Source: an uncultured Pseudomonadales bacterium
GTDB taxonomy: Bacteria; Pseudomonadota; Gammaproteobacteria; Pseudomonadales; Azotimanducaceae
Reading direction: 5' to 3'
Assembly (NCBI GenBank): GCA_958296165.1
Contig: OY282447.1
Coordinates: 1,984,001 to 2,048,000, forward strand
DNA length: 64,000 bases
The position numbers and the translations under genes are program-made. The notes beneath the pieces are model-generated. The model was given only the letters and a program-made list of their open reading frames with translations. It searched no databases and had not been told where the DNA came from. Shown here piece after piece: positions 17,173 to 25,817 of this stretch (position 1 is the stretch's first letter; each line of letters opens with the position of its first letter).

Positions 17173-18944
17173 TGGCCGCGCAGGAACAGGCGGTCCAGAT
17201 CCGCCATCGCCTGTACCACGAACGTCGGCCGGCCGTGGTTGCACTGGCCGATGTTGTCGGTGCTCTCCATGCGGCGGAGGAGGGCGTTCATCTCGGCGAT
17301 CGTGAGCCGCTGATGGGCGCGGATCGAGACGTGGCAGGCGGCATCGGCCAGCAGTCTCTCCTGACGTTCGCGCACTAGGTCGGAGCTGCCGAACTCCACC
17401 AGATCGTCTATGAGATCGCGCGTCAACTGTTCGATGTCGGCACTGCCGAGCAACGTCGGCACTTCGCGCACCACGATGCTGGCAGGGCCGCTACGCTCGA
17501 CGACGATGCCAAGTGCCTTGAGCTCGGCGCTGCGCGCTTGCACGAAGTCCGCTTCGCCGCTTGCCACGTCGAGCGCCACCGGCACAAGCAGCCGTTGGCG
17601 CTGCACTCCGCCATCGAGCAGCTGCGCCTTCATGTGTTCGTACGTGATGCGCTCGTGGGCGGCATGCATGTCGACGATCACGAGTCCTTCGGCGTTCTCG
17701 GCCAGCACGTAGACGCCGTGCAGCTGGGCGATGGCGTAGCCCATCGGCGGTGCCCGCCCTTCGTCGGCGCCGTCTTGGGCCGCAACGGCGTAGCCGGAGC
17801 GCGCTTCGCGGACCTCGCCAAGCGACCGCTCGTGGAATAGTCGGGCGAGGTTCGCGGCAGTCGCGCTACCGTGGCGGTGGTCGAATCCAAGCCCGCCCTG
17901 ACTTGCGCCAACGCCTTCGGATGCGGCTTGGCGCGTACGCGGCAAGCCTGGCCGCAAGTCGCGCAGCACCTTGGCCAGCTTGCCGAAGATGAAATCGTGG
18001 ACATCTCGGGAACGGCGGAAGCGCACTTCGTCCTTGCTGGGGTGGACGTTGACGTCGACCAGCGTCGAGGCCAGCTCGAAGAACAGCGCGAACACCGGAT
18101 GGCGGCCATGGAACAATACGTCGCGGTAGGCTTGGCGCACTGCGTGGACAGCCAGGCGATCCTGCACCGAACGGCCGTTGACGTAGAAGCGCTGGCGTGT
18201 GGCGCGACTGTCTGAATGCACCGGCAGACCCACCCAGCCGTGCAGCCGCATGCCGCTGCCGGATTCGTCGACGGCCACCGACTCCGCCATGAAGCGGCTG
18301 CCGAAGAGCGCCGCGATGCGATCCTCGACGCTGCTGCCGGCAGTCAGCCCGTCCAGCGAGCGGCTGCCGGCCGCTAGCTCGAAACCCGTCTTCGGATTGG
18401 CCAAGGCGATGCGGCGCACTGCCTCTTGAACGTGCAGCAACTCCGTGCGCTCGGTCTTCAAGAACTTGCGCCGAGCCGGCGTATTGAAGAACAAGTCCGC
18501 CACTTCCACCGTCGTGCCGGGCGGATGCGCGGCAGGCCGAAATGCCTGCTCCTCGCCGCCAGCCACATCCAATTGCCAACCGGCGTCGGCGTCCGCTGGG
18601 CGGGATACGATGCGGAGCTTGGCCACGGACGCGGCGCTGGCCAGTGCTTCGCCGCGGAATCCGAAAGTGGCGACTTGAGCGAGATCCTTGGCGGTGACGA
18701 TCTTGCTGGTGGCATGGCGAGCCACGGCAAGGCGGAGATCCTCGGCGTGGATGCCAACGCCGTCGTCACGCACGCGGATGCGCTTCACGCCGGCTTGTTC
18801 GACATCGACGCGGATGTGCGAAGCGCCGGCATCCAAGCTGTTCTCCAGCAGCTCCTTGACGATGGACGCCGGCCGCTCCACGACTTCGCCGGCGGCGATC
18901 TGATCGGCGACGAACGGGCTCAGCGGCCGAATCCGAGCGCTCAA
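17169..18944 (-). CDS. mutL: DNA mismatch repair protein MutL
   Basis: A 591-residue MutL. GHKL ATPase motifs are present: ENSLDAGAS, RDDGVGI and FGFRGEALAS. The C-terminal dimerisation region begins near 400. It contains DMHAAHERITYE, which matches the metal-binding endonuclease motif DQHAx2Ex4E apart from Gln-to-Met. This motif is found in MutL proteins of bacteria without MutH and is absent from E. coli MutL, so this MutL may nick DNA itself. The start is TTG (TTGA overlap with the amiC stop), chosen because SARIRPLSPFVADQIAAGEV is the conserved beginning. Confidence 0.95.
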   Translation of the reverse strand: MSARIRPLSPFVADQIAAGEVVERPASIVKELLENSLDAGASHIRVDVEQAGVKRIRVRDDGVGIHAEDLRLAVARHATSKIVTAKDLAQVATFGFRGEALASAASVAKLRIVSRPADADAGWQLDVAGGEEQAFRPAAHPPGTTVEVADLFFNTPARRKFLKTERTELLHVQEAVRRIALANPKTGFELAAGSRSLDGLTAGSSVEDRIAALFGSRFMAESVAVDESGSGMRLHGWVGLPVHSDSRATRQRFYVNGRSVQDRLAVHAVRQAYRDVLFHGRHPVFALFFELASTLVDVNVHPSKDEVRFRRSRDVHDFIFGKLAKVLRDLRPGLPRTRQAASEGVGASQGGLGFDHRHGSATAANLARLFHERSLGEVREARSGYAVAAQDGADEGRAPPMGYAIAQLHGVYVLAENAEGLVIVDMHAAHERITYEHMKAQLLDGGVQRQRLLVPVALDVASGEADFVQARSAELKALGIVVERSGPASIVVREVPTLLGSADIEQLTRDLIDDLVEFGSSDLVRERQERLLADAACHVSIRAHQRLTIAEMNALLRRMESTDNIGQCNHGRPTFVVQAMADLDRLFLRGQ

Positions 18945-20302
18945 CCGCCGCTGCCTTGGCCGAGTGGAATCAACAACACCTGGCCGGCGCGGATGCGGTC
19001 TCCGACCAAGCTGTTCAGGGCGCGCAGACTGCGCATGGAGACGCGATTGCGTTGAGCGACTTCGGACAACGTGTCGCCGCGTTTGATGACGTAGCGCACG
19101 AAGCCTTCATCGATCAATGAGGCCAACAGCGTATCGGCCGGTGGATTGGCGAGCAGATAGCCCTGCACGCCGTCCGCGATGGCGCCGGCGATGCGGCGTT
19201 GGTAGCTCGGATTGGCCAGCCGACGCGCTTCAGCCGGATTGGAGATGAAGCCGGTCTCGATGAGAATGGAGGGCACGTCCGGCGACTTCAGCACCGCAAA
19301 ACCAGCCTGCTCGACGCGATTCTTATGCAGCTTGGCGACGTCCGCGAGCGAGCCTAGTACCGCCTCGCCCAGCTCGATGCTGGCCTCCATCTTGTGATCC
19401 ATCGACAGATCCACCAGCACTTGCGCGACCGGCGCGTCCACATCGTCCAACGATACCCAAGATCCGCTCACGCCGCCGATCAGGTCGGAACGGTTCTCGG
19501 AGGCTGCCAGCCAGCGCGCCATCTCGCTGGAGGCGCCGCGCTCCGACAGCGCGAACACGGATGCGCCATGCACGCTGGGCATCCGGAACGCATCGGCATG
19601 GATGGACAAGAACACGTCGGCGCGCACGTCCTTGCCGCGCGCGATCTCGGTGCGTTTGCGCAATGGAACGTAGTAGTCGCCGTCGCGCACCAAGGCGCCG
19701 CGCAAACCGGGCATGGCGTCGAGTTTGTCCTTGACGGCACGGGCGATGGCGAGCACCACCTTCTTTTCGTAGACCCTGCCGGCGCCGATTGCGCCGGGAT
19801 CCTCGCCGCCGTGCCCGGCGTCTATCGCCACGACCACCTCTCGCTTGCCGCGCGGGGCCCTAACCGGCTCTCGGCTCGGCTCGGCGCCGCCGTCGGTTGG
19901 AAACAGGTCGATCACCAGTCGATGGCCGTACGGCGCTATGGGCTTGAGGACTAGCTCCTGCGCTCGGGCCGCTTGGCGCAGATCCAGCACGACCCGATAG
20001 TGCCGCTTGCGCCGCGCCGACGAACGGATGCGCTCGACAACGCGGCTGCTGAACTGCGGCGCCTTGAAGGCGGGCGTGGTATCGCGCAGGTCGATCACGA
20101 CGCGATGCGGCCGCGTCATGGTGAAGATCTTGTAGGAACTAGCTTGGCTGGTGTCGAGCACCACTCGGGTGGAATCGGGTGCATCGTGCAGCCGAATGCC
20201 GTTCAGCTGGTTGGCGGCCCACGTCGGCGCCGCTAACGCCACGGCGGCGATCCACACTGCGCTACGGAGCAAGTTAGCCACGACAGTCGACGACTTGGAC
20301 AT
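18941..20302 (-). CDS. N-acetylmuramoyl-L-alanine amidase, AmiB/AmiC type with LysM
   Basis: A 453-residue periplasmic amidase that splits septal peptidoglycan during daughter-cell separation. It has a signal peptide at 1-29 (ending PTWAA), an AMIN domain at about 32-135, and an Amidase_3 catalytic domain at about 170-390. Zinc ligands are visible in AIDAGHGGEDPGAIG, the Glu of YEKKVVLAIA, and SIHADAF, with catalytic Glu in IETGFISNP. A LysM domain at about 405-450 (YVIKRGDTLSEVAQRNRVS) binds glycan. The LysM makes it like AmiB. Its start overlaps the end of tsaE by 29 bases. Confidence 0.93.
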   Translation of the reverse strand: MSKSSTVVANLLRSAVWIAAVALAAPTWAANQLNGIRLHDAPDSTRVVLDTSQASSYKIFTMTRPHRVVIDLRDTTPAFKAPQFSSRVVERIRSSARRKRHYRVVLDLRQAARAQELVLKPIAPYGHRLVIDLFPTDGGAEPSREPVRAPRGKREVVVAIDAGHGGEDPGAIGAGRVYEKKVVLAIARAVKDKLDAMPGLRGALVRDGDYYVPLRKRTEIARGKDVRADVFLSIHADAFRMPSVHGASVFALSERGASSEMARWLAASENRSDLIGGVSGSWVSLDDVDAPVAQVLVDLSMDHKMEASIELGEAVLGSLADVAKLHKNRVEQAGFAVLKSPDVPSILIETGFISNPAEARRLANPSYQRRIAGAIADGVQGYLLANPPADTLLASLIDEGFVRYVIKRGDTLSEVAQRNRVSMRSLRALNSLVGDRIRAGQVLLIPLGQGSGG

Positions 20303-20696
20303 GCCTGCCCGCGCCGCTCCATTGGAGCTGGATGTCGATGTCCGCCGGCGGCAGCTGATCGCCCGCCTTGTCCGGCCACTCCACTAGTTTCACCGCTTGC
20401 TCGGCCATCAATTCGCCAATGCCGATGTAGCCCAGTTCACGCGGGTCGAATATGCGGTAGAAGTCGAAATGAAGCACGCGCAGCCCCTTGAGGTCGTAGC
20501 TCTCGAGCAGCGTGTAGGTGGGGCTTTTCACAGCGCCCCGATGGCCGAGCGAGCGCAGGTAGCCGCGCACCAAGGTGGTCTTGCCGGCGCCTAGATCGCC
20601 ACGCAGAAACACCAACTCGGATCGCAAGCCCCAGCCGGCGAGCTCAGCGCCCAGCGCCAGCGTTGCCGACTCGTCCGGTAGATCGCGACGCATCAT
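20274..20696 (-). CDS. tsaE: tRNA threonylcarbamoyladenosine biosynthesis ATPase TsaE
   Basis: A 140-residue P-loop protein that, with TsaB and TsaD, completes t6A37 in ANN-decoding tRNAs. Walker A is GDLGAGKTTLV; SPTYTLLESYD and HFDFYRIFDPREL follow, then VEWPDKAG. The ATG at 20696 overlaps the nnr stop (ATGATG arrangement), and a second ATG three bases on is equally possible. The order nnr-tsaE-amiC is the usual gammaproteobacterial one. Confidence 0.95.
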   Translation of the reverse strand: MMRRDLPDESATLALGAELAGWGLRSELVFLRGDLGAGKTTLVRGYLRSLGHRGAVKSPTYTLLESYDLKGLRVLHFDFYRIFDPRELGYIGIGELMAEQAVKLVEWPDKAGDQLPPADIDIQLQWSGAGRHVQVVDCRG

Positions 20697-22171
20697 GCGG
20701 TGAGCCTCAGTGCTGCCGCGATGTCGCTCGCCATCAGTGCCGCCGGGCATGATTCCTGCGCCTCATCGCCAGCGCGCGCATGCAGCCAAACTCCGAGCTC
20801 CGCGGCTGCCAAGGGTGCCAACCCACGTGCCAGCAGCGCACCCGCAATGCCGGTGAGCACGTCGCCGCTGCCGGCTGTAGCCATGCCCGGGTTGCCGGCC
20901 AAACAGATCGAAGCCAACTTGCCTTGCGCCCCGATCAGCGTGCCCGCACCCTTCAACACCACGACGGCGCCGTGTTCGGACAACGCCGCGGCGGCCTGGG
21001 GGCGGTGCGATTGCACCCATGCCGCGTCCTTGCCCAGCAGCCGACCGGCCTCGCCGGGATGCGGCGTGACAATGGCGCCGCGCGGCAGGCTTCGCAGCGC
21101 GTCGGCACGGGCCAGGACGTTCAGACCGTCGGCGTCCACCACCAGCGGCTTGCCGGCGGTCGCGCAGAACTCCAACAGACCGCTGCCCCAGGATTCGGTT
21201 CCCAAGCCCGGCCCGACGGCGATGGCGTCGGCATGTTCGGCGAGCGCCTCGATGTCCGTCGGCGTCTCCGCGCCGCGCACCATCAACTCCGGTCGCCGGG
21301 CCAGCAGCGCGGCGCGATGGACGGCGCGCGTGGCCACGTTGACGAGCCCTGCGCCAACGCGCAGGGCCGCTTCGCCGGCGAGCAGCACGGCGCCGCCCAT
21401 GTCCGAGTCGCCGCCAACGATCAGCAGGCGGCCGAAATCGCCTTTGTGGGAATTGCGCCGACGCTTGAGTTGCGGCAGATCTCGGCCGTCCAAGACACGT
21501 ATGCCGGCTGATCCGTAGGCGCGTGCCGGCACGCCCAGATCCGCGCCGGCAATCTCGCCGGCGTAGTCCACGCCCGGCCCGGTCAGCAAGCCCAGCTTGG
21601 CGGCGACGAAAGTAACGGTCAAATCGGCGCGGACGGGATTGGCTGCCAGCAGACCGCCGCTGTCGGCGTTTACGCCGCTCGGCACGTCCACCGCCAACAC
21701 CGGCTTGGCGCTGGCGTTGATGCGGTCGATGGCGAGCTGGAAGTTTGGGCGCACTTCGCCCTTGGCGCCGGTGCCGAGCAGCGCATCCACCACTACGTCG
21801 CCGCCGATGCGCCAGTCTTCCGTGCTGCGCTCGATGCTCCCCAACCTGCACTCGGCGAAGCGGAACGCCTGCAAGGCGTCGCCTGTGAGTTTCGCCGGGT
21901 CGGCAACCTGAATGAGCTGGACGCCGAAGCCGGCGTCGCGGGCGAGACCGGCGATCACATAGCCGTCGCCGGCGTTGTTGCCGGACCCGCACACCACGCT
22001 GACGCTGCGCGCGTCCGGCCAGCGCGACCGCAACGCATCAAAGGCTGCCCGACCGGCGCGGTGCATCAGACGGATGCCGGGAATCGAGAACTCGTTGATG
22101 GCGCGTTGGTCGATGGCCCGGGTCTCGGACCCTGTATACGCTCGCGCAACATTCCATGTTGAGGCGTGCAT
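20693..22171 (-). CDS. nnr: Bifunctional NAD(P)H-hydrate epimerase / ADP-dependent dehydratase
   Basis: A 492-residue metabolite-repair enzyme that reverses hydration of NADH and NADPH. The N-terminal epimerase (YjeF_N, about 1-215) includes MHRAGRAAFDAL and VVCGSGNNAGDGYVIA. The C-terminal kinase-like dehydratase (about 225-490) has SHKGDFGRLLIVGGD, VVDADGLNVLA, TPHPGEAGRLLG and the ADP-binding GNPGMATAGSGDVLTG. The start at 22171 (MHASTWNVARAYT) suits the family length; an upstream start at 22204 is possible. The queG gene that often precedes it is absent. Confidence 0.95.
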   Translation of the reverse strand: MHASTWNVARAYTGSETRAIDQRAINEFSIPGIRLMHRAGRAAFDALRSRWPDARSVSVVCGSGNNAGDGYVIAGLARDAGFGVQLIQVADPAKLTGDALQAFRFAECRLGSIERSTEDWRIGGDVVVDALLGTGAKGEVRPNFQLAIDRINASAKPVLAVDVPSGVNADSGGLLAANPVRADLTVTFVAAKLGLLTGPGVDYAGEIAGADLGVPARAYGSAGIRVLDGRDLPQLKRRRNSHKGDFGRLLIVGGDSDMGGAVLLAGEAALRVGAGLVNVATRAVHRAALLARRPELMVRGAETPTDIEALAEHADAIAVGPGLGTESWGSGLLEFCATAGKPLVVDADGLNVLARADALRSLPRGAIVTPHPGEAGRLLGKDAAWVQSHRPQAAAALSEHGAVVVLKGAGTLIGAQGKLASICLAGNPGMATAGSGDVLTGIAGALLARGLAPLAAAELGVWLHARAGDEAQESCPAALMASDIAAALRLTA

Positions 22172-22280
22172 GGCCTGAGCATACGCGCAATGGCGAGGGC
22201 GCACAAATTGCGTGGCGGCGCGTCATGCGCGAGCCTCGTCTGTGGAGGCCCGGCGTGCGTATCCGGCGTTCGCTTCGCTC

Positions 22281-22913
22281 CTAGGGCGTGGTGAGAGGCA
22301 CGCACCTGCGCAACGTCAGGTCCAACGGCTCCTCATACCGCACGTCGGCGTTGGGGTAGTCTTCGCTGGTCGGCTTCAAGAACGTAACCGCGCCATAAAA
22401 ATCGTCGAGCGGCACGCCGTGTGCTTCCACCCACTGGCGCATGTGCTGGTTGCAGGAGTTGGCCCAAGAGAGCACTTCAACACGCCAACCGCGCTTGTGC
22501 ATGCGCTCGAGATCGGCGTGGAATCCCGCCCCGTCGTAGAACCCTTGGCCGTCGCCGGTAAGTAGCACGACGATGCCGGGATCGCCGTTGTAGTCCGCGA
22601 AATCCCGCAGCATTTGCAGCTGCAGGACGCGATCGGGCGTTTGCTGTTCGCCGCGTTCGATTGCACCGCGGTCGAACAATTCGATCTTCACGCCTTCGGC
22701 GCTCAAGCTGTTCCACAGGGCGCGTATCTCTGGTGGCACGGAGCCAGCAGCGATCGCTTTTTCGACCGGCCAGTCGGCATGGGCAAGGCGCATCATCGCC
22801 TTGAAGCCAATCCGAATGCGATGCCGAGTGTTCACGCCTTCGCGTTCCTCGGCAACGGCGCGGGCGCCGATGAATATGTTGGAGCTATCCCAGTAGACGA
22901 AGACCTTCTCCAC
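22281..22913 (-). CDS. NYN-domain (LabA/DUF88-like) putative ribonuclease
   Basis: A 210-residue protein with the NYN (PIN-like) nuclease pattern: VFVYWDSSNIF at the start with the first acidic residue, then FDRGA, a helix ending DRVLQLQMLRDF, IVVLLTGDGQGFYDG as the D-x-D-type strand, and WRVEVLSWANSCN. NYN proteins act in RNA processing or decay, often against tRNA or mRNA. The GTG at 22913 lies just upstream of the first strand and has a G-rich ribosome site. The frame also runs back to a TTG at 22976 that falls inside the terminal sequence of an IS5-family element, so insertion has replaced the native upstream region. Confidence 0.65.
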   Translation of the reverse strand: MEKVFVYWDSSNIFIGARAVAEEREGVNTRHRIRIGFKAMMRLAHADWPVEKAIAAGSVPPEIRALWNSLSAEGVKIELFDRGAIERGEQQTPDRVLQLQMLRDFADYNGDPGIVVLLTGDGQGFYDGAGFHADLERMHKRGWRVEVLSWANSCNQHMRQWVEAHGVPLDDFYGAVTFLKPTSEDYPNADVRYEEPLDLTLRRCVPLTTP

Positions 22914-22962
22914 GACTCTTGCCCCCACTGAATAAGATCGGATTTCGTTGGCACGAACACTA

Positions 22963-23591
22963 GGGCGCGTTGACAATTATGCCAGCGCGAGCCAGATGGC
23001 GGCGACGCGGATCATCGCCGCGTAGCTCGACTCGGTCTGGTCGTAGCGCGTGGCGATGCGGCGGAAGTGCTTGATTCGGCAGAAGAAGTTCTCCACATGG
23101 TGCCGCCGCCGGTACTTCTCCATGTCGCAGTCGATGGCCGCCTTGCGGTTCGACTTCGGCGGCACCACCGCCTCCGCACCGCGCGCCGCCAGCAGCGCCC
23201 TCAGACCGTCGCCGTCGAAGCCCCGGTCCGCCAGCAGCGCCCCGAACGACAGACCCGACAGCAGGCCCGCCGCCGCCAGCGACTCGTGGCGCTGGCCCGC
23301 CAGCAGCGCGAACCGCGACAGTCTCCCGACGGCGTCCACCAGCGCCACCATCTTCGTCGTCAGGCCGCCGCGCGAATGACCCGACGTCTCGGCGCCCCCT
23401 TTTTCCCCGTCGCATGCTGATGCACGCGCACGTTCGTGCGGTCGACCTGCACTTCACCGAAGTCCAGATCCGACGACAACTCCTTGAATATGCGATCGAA
23501 AACGCCCTTCTTCGTCCAGCGCCGAAAACGCACGAACACAGCACGGCGGCGCCGATCTCGCCTGCATGTGGTCGCACGCCCCCGTTTGTCA
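22963..23591 (-). mobile_element. IS5-family element fragment (one end preserved)
   Basis: The left boundary, GGGCGCGTTGACAATTAT at 22963-22980, looks like an IS5-group terminal repeat and lies directly at the transposase stop codon. The transposase lacks its N-terminal third. A TTGTCA-containing sequence at 23586-23600 is only faintly like the inverted terminal repeat, so the other end is lost or very divergent. The next element's inverted repeat begins at 23597, so this copy was probably cut by a later insertion. Confidence 0.6.
22977..23545 (-). pseudogene. IS5-family transposase, 5'-truncated, two frames
   Basis: The upstream frame reads VFVRFRRWTKKGVFDRIFKE, then LDFGEVQVDRTNVRVHQHATGKKG. 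The downstream frame continues AETSGHSRGGLTTKMVALVDA, then LLADRGFDGDGLR, HHVENFFCRIKHFRRIATRYD and a stop at 22977-22979. The two join by a -1 shift at the run GGGG-AAAAA-GGGGG near 23400, in the way several IS5 subgroups make OrfAB by programmed frameshifting. The DDE Asp residues and the terminal Glu are visible, but about the first 80 residues are missing, so it cannot be active. Confidence 0.75.
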
Positions 23592-24969
23592 GCGATTCCC
23601 GCTAAATCCTGAGCCCGCGTGGCACAAGGGCTGTCGGGGCGCTGGGAAATAGTTTCTCTCGCAGACTTTCGGCGTCGTTTTGGGGTTCAATCGGCGCACG
23701 GTCGAAGAAGGAGTCCAGGGATGGGACGCGAGGCGAAGTTTCGGAAGGATCTGTCGATGCCGGGGATGGTGGCGGAGATGCGGCGCTGCTTCGAGCGGAT
23801 CGAGGATGCGGTGTCGAGCCGGGGGGTGAGTCTGCCGGACTGTCTGATGTCGGGTCTGGCGATCTTCGCGCCGAGTATCCGTCGCTGCTGCGGTTCGACC
23901 GGGACGCCCGGGGTCTGGGCGAGCCGTCGGCGCGGGAGGGGAACCTGCGCAGCCTGTTCGGGATCGGTCGTGCGCCGTCGGACAGCCGGATGCGGGAGCG
24001 TCTGGACGCGCTGGATCCGGAGGAGCTGCGTCGTCCGTTCAGGCGTCTGTTCGCGCTGGCGCAGCGCGGCGGGGTGCTGAAGGAATACGAGTGGCTGGGC
24101 GGCCGGCACGTGCTGTCGGTGGACGGCACGGGGCACTTCTCGTCGCCGACGGTGCATTGCGGGAACTGCTGCGTGAAGAATCGGCGGGACGGCGGCGTGG
24201 AGCACTGCCACCAGTCGCCGTGCGCGGTGTTGGTGCATCCGGACCGCCGGGCGGTGGTGCCGGTGGTTCCGCCGGAGCCGATCCCGAGACGGACGGGGCG
24301 AGGAAGAACGACTGCGAGCGCAACGCGTCGAAGCGTCTGCTGACGGCGCTGCGTCGGGAGCATCCGCACCTGCCGCTGCTGGTGGTCGAGGACGGCCTGG
24401 CGTCGAACGGGCCGCACGTCCGGCTGCTGAAGGAGCTGGACATGAACTTCGTGCTGGGCGCGAAGCCGGGCGACCACAAGGCGCTGTTCGCGTGGGTGGA
24501 CGAGCTGGAGTCGGCGCCGCAGGGGCCGGGGGCGAAGCCGGGCGTGGAGCGCTGGGAGACGACGGACGCGGACGGCGTTGAGCACCGCTTCCGGTGGTCG
24601 AACGGGGCGCCGACCAGCTGCAGAAGGCGTGCTGCCCGCTGTTCCAGGCGGCGCAGGCGCGCAAAGGGCGGGCGAAGTACTTCTGGGAGGACTTCCGCTC
24701 GATGTTCACGACGTTCCGCCTGCCCGACTGGGACACGTTCTACCGGGCGCTGGCCTTCGGCCACGAGGCCCCCGTGCCGGTGCCGTTCGACAGTTCCTGA
24801 GCCGACCGCCGGGCCGAACCGCGCTCGGACCGCCTCGCTTCTTCAGGGGAACCGACATCGCCGCCCACGCATCCGAACCAGGCCCGGAGGTCGGTTCCTG
24901 CCTGCTCAATCGGAAGACCACGCCGCAACCCGACGCGCGGACAACCCGTGTCGTTAGCGGGAGCACCTG
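23592..24969 (+). mobile_element. Degenerate insertion sequence with short inverted and flanking direct repeats
   Basis: TCCCGCTAA at 23597-23605 recurs inverted as TTAGCGGGA at 24954-24962. Just outside these lie direct copies of CCCGTTTGTCA (23581-23591 and 24970-24980), possibly a target duplication. The pair encloses a decayed transposase gene with about 150 bases of non-coding sequence after it. I cannot assign the family with confidence. The gaps between the two kinds of repeat (5 and 7 bases) leave the exact ends open. Confidence 0.5.
23721..24800 (+). pseudogene. Decayed DDE transposase
   Basis: Three frames must be joined. The first is MGREAKFRKDLSMPGMV to SGLAIF (23721 to about 23870). 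The second runs from EYPSLLRFDRDARGLGEPSA through LSVDGTGHFSS and CGNCCVKN to VVPPEP (about 23870-24280). The third is GARKNDCERNASKRLL through VVEDGLASNGPHVRLLKELD and LGAKPGDHK to FRWSNGAP (to about 24605). A large deletion then jumps to QLQKACCPLFQAAQARKGRA and FRLPDWDTFYRALAFG, ending at 24800. The TGxFSS...CxxC...DGLAS pattern belongs to a transposase group often found in proteobacteria whose IS family name I do not recall. It is non-functional. Confidence 0.75.
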
Positions 24970-24986
24970 CCCGTTTGTCACTCCGC

Positions 24987-25015
24987 TTGCTTGCGCAACG
25001 CAGTTCGCCTACAGT
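24987..25015 (+). promoter_or_regulatory. Predicted sigma-70 promoter of the rpsF operon
   Basis: TTGCTT at 24987-24992 and TACAGT at 25010-25015 are 17 bases apart. Transcription would start near 25022, giving a leader of about 77 bases before rpsF. It lies only 6 bases beyond the direct repeat at the end of the degenerate IS, so the insertion stopped just short of the ribosomal promoter. Confidence 0.6.
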
Positions 25016-25036
25016 TCGCGGCACATCGCGGCCCAC

Positions 25037-25098
25037 GCAGGCCGCCCACTCCTTGCTTCACGCCTTGCGGCGGAGGCCTGCAACCGAAAGGAGGCCGC
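25037..25098 (+). promoter_or_regulatory. Candidate S6:S18 autoregulatory leader of rpsF
   Basis: GCAGGCC at 25037-25043 pairs with GGCCTGC at 25075-25081, with an inner GCC/GGC pair and a GGA bulge. ACCG follows the stem, just before the AAAGGAGG ribosome site. Leader RNAs of rpsF operons in many bacteria bind the S6:S18 complex through a stem beside an unpaired CCG, so this arrangement is suggestive. The structure was judged by eye only. Confidence 0.35.
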
Positions 25099-25566
25099 AT
25101 GAGACACTACGAAGTCGTGTTCATGGTTCACCCTGATCAAAGCGATCAAGTACCCGGCATGGTCGAGCGCTACGCGGCCACGATCGAGCGCGGCGGCGGC
25201 AAGGTGCATCGCACTGAAGACTGGGGCCGTCGTCAACTCGCCTATCCCGTGTCCAAGATCCACAAAGCCCACTACACGCTGATGAACATCGAAGTGACGC
25301 GCGAGACGCTCGAAGAGCTAGAGAGCGCTTTCCGCTTCAATGACGCTGTGTTGCGCAACCTCATCATGGGCCGCAAGCAGGCCGAAACGGGCATGTCCAA
25401 AATATACGAAGAGGAACTGCGCGAGCAGGAGAAGGATCGCGAGCGGGAGCGGCGTCGCGAAGAGGAGGCCAAAGTGCGCATGGCGCGGCGCCAAGAGAGC
25501 GAGGCAGGGCGCGAAGGCGCATCTGCCAGGCCGCCTGCTGCCGCAGAGACGGTCGCGGCGGATTAG
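25099..25566 (+). CDS. rpsF: 30S ribosomal protein S6
   Basis: A 155-residue S6. The core (1-95) is typical: [36 protein letters not shown] and VLRNLIM. The tail of about 55 residues is much longer than usual, highly charged ([20 protein letters not shown]) and then Ala/Pro-rich, probably a helical extension. E. coli S6 is post-translationally extended by glutamates, but the charged tail here is genetically encoded. AAAGGAGG precedes the ATG. It is the first gene of rpsF-rpsR-rplI. Confidence 0.97.
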   Translation: MRHYEVVFMVHPDQSDQVPGMVERYAATIERGGGKVHRTEDWGRRQLAYPVSKIHKAHYTLMNIEVTRETLEELESAFRFNDAVLRNLIMGRKQAETGMSKIYEEELREQEKDRERERRREEEAKVRMARRQESEAGREGASARPPAAAETVAAD

Positions 25567-25584
25567 GCTTAGGGAGAGACGAAC

Positions 25585-25812
25585 ATGGCGCGCAGATTCG
25601 GACGCAAACGCTACTGCCGGTTCACGGCGGAGGGCATCAAAGAGATCGACTACAAAGATCTCGACCTGCTCAGGCAGTACATAACCGAAACGGGCAAGAT
25701 CGTGCCCAGCCGCATCACCGGCACGAGCGCGAAGTATCAACGTCAGCTCGCCGCCGCCATCAAGCGGGCGCGCTACTTGGCGCTACTCCCCTACACCGAC
25801 CAGCACAGGTAG
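25585..25812 (+). CDS. rpsR: 30S ribosomal protein S18
   Basis: A 75-residue S18, full length, with [21 protein letters not shown] and [23 protein letters not shown]. The paired-cysteine zinc site of some bacterial S18 proteins is absent; only one Cys is present. It starts 18 bases after rpsF with GGGAGA upstream, and S18 pairs with S6 on the 30S platform. Confidence 0.98.
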   Translation: MARRFGRKRYCRFTAEGIKEIDYKDLDLLRQYITETGKIVPSRITGTSAKYQRQLAAAIKRARYLALLPYTDQHR

Positions 25813-25817
25813 CGGCC

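Noticed and set aside
20763-21992. 409-codon Arg-rich minus-strand frame inside nnr
   Set aside because: Shifted reading of the nnr gene, which has clear epimerase and dehydratase motifs in its own frame.
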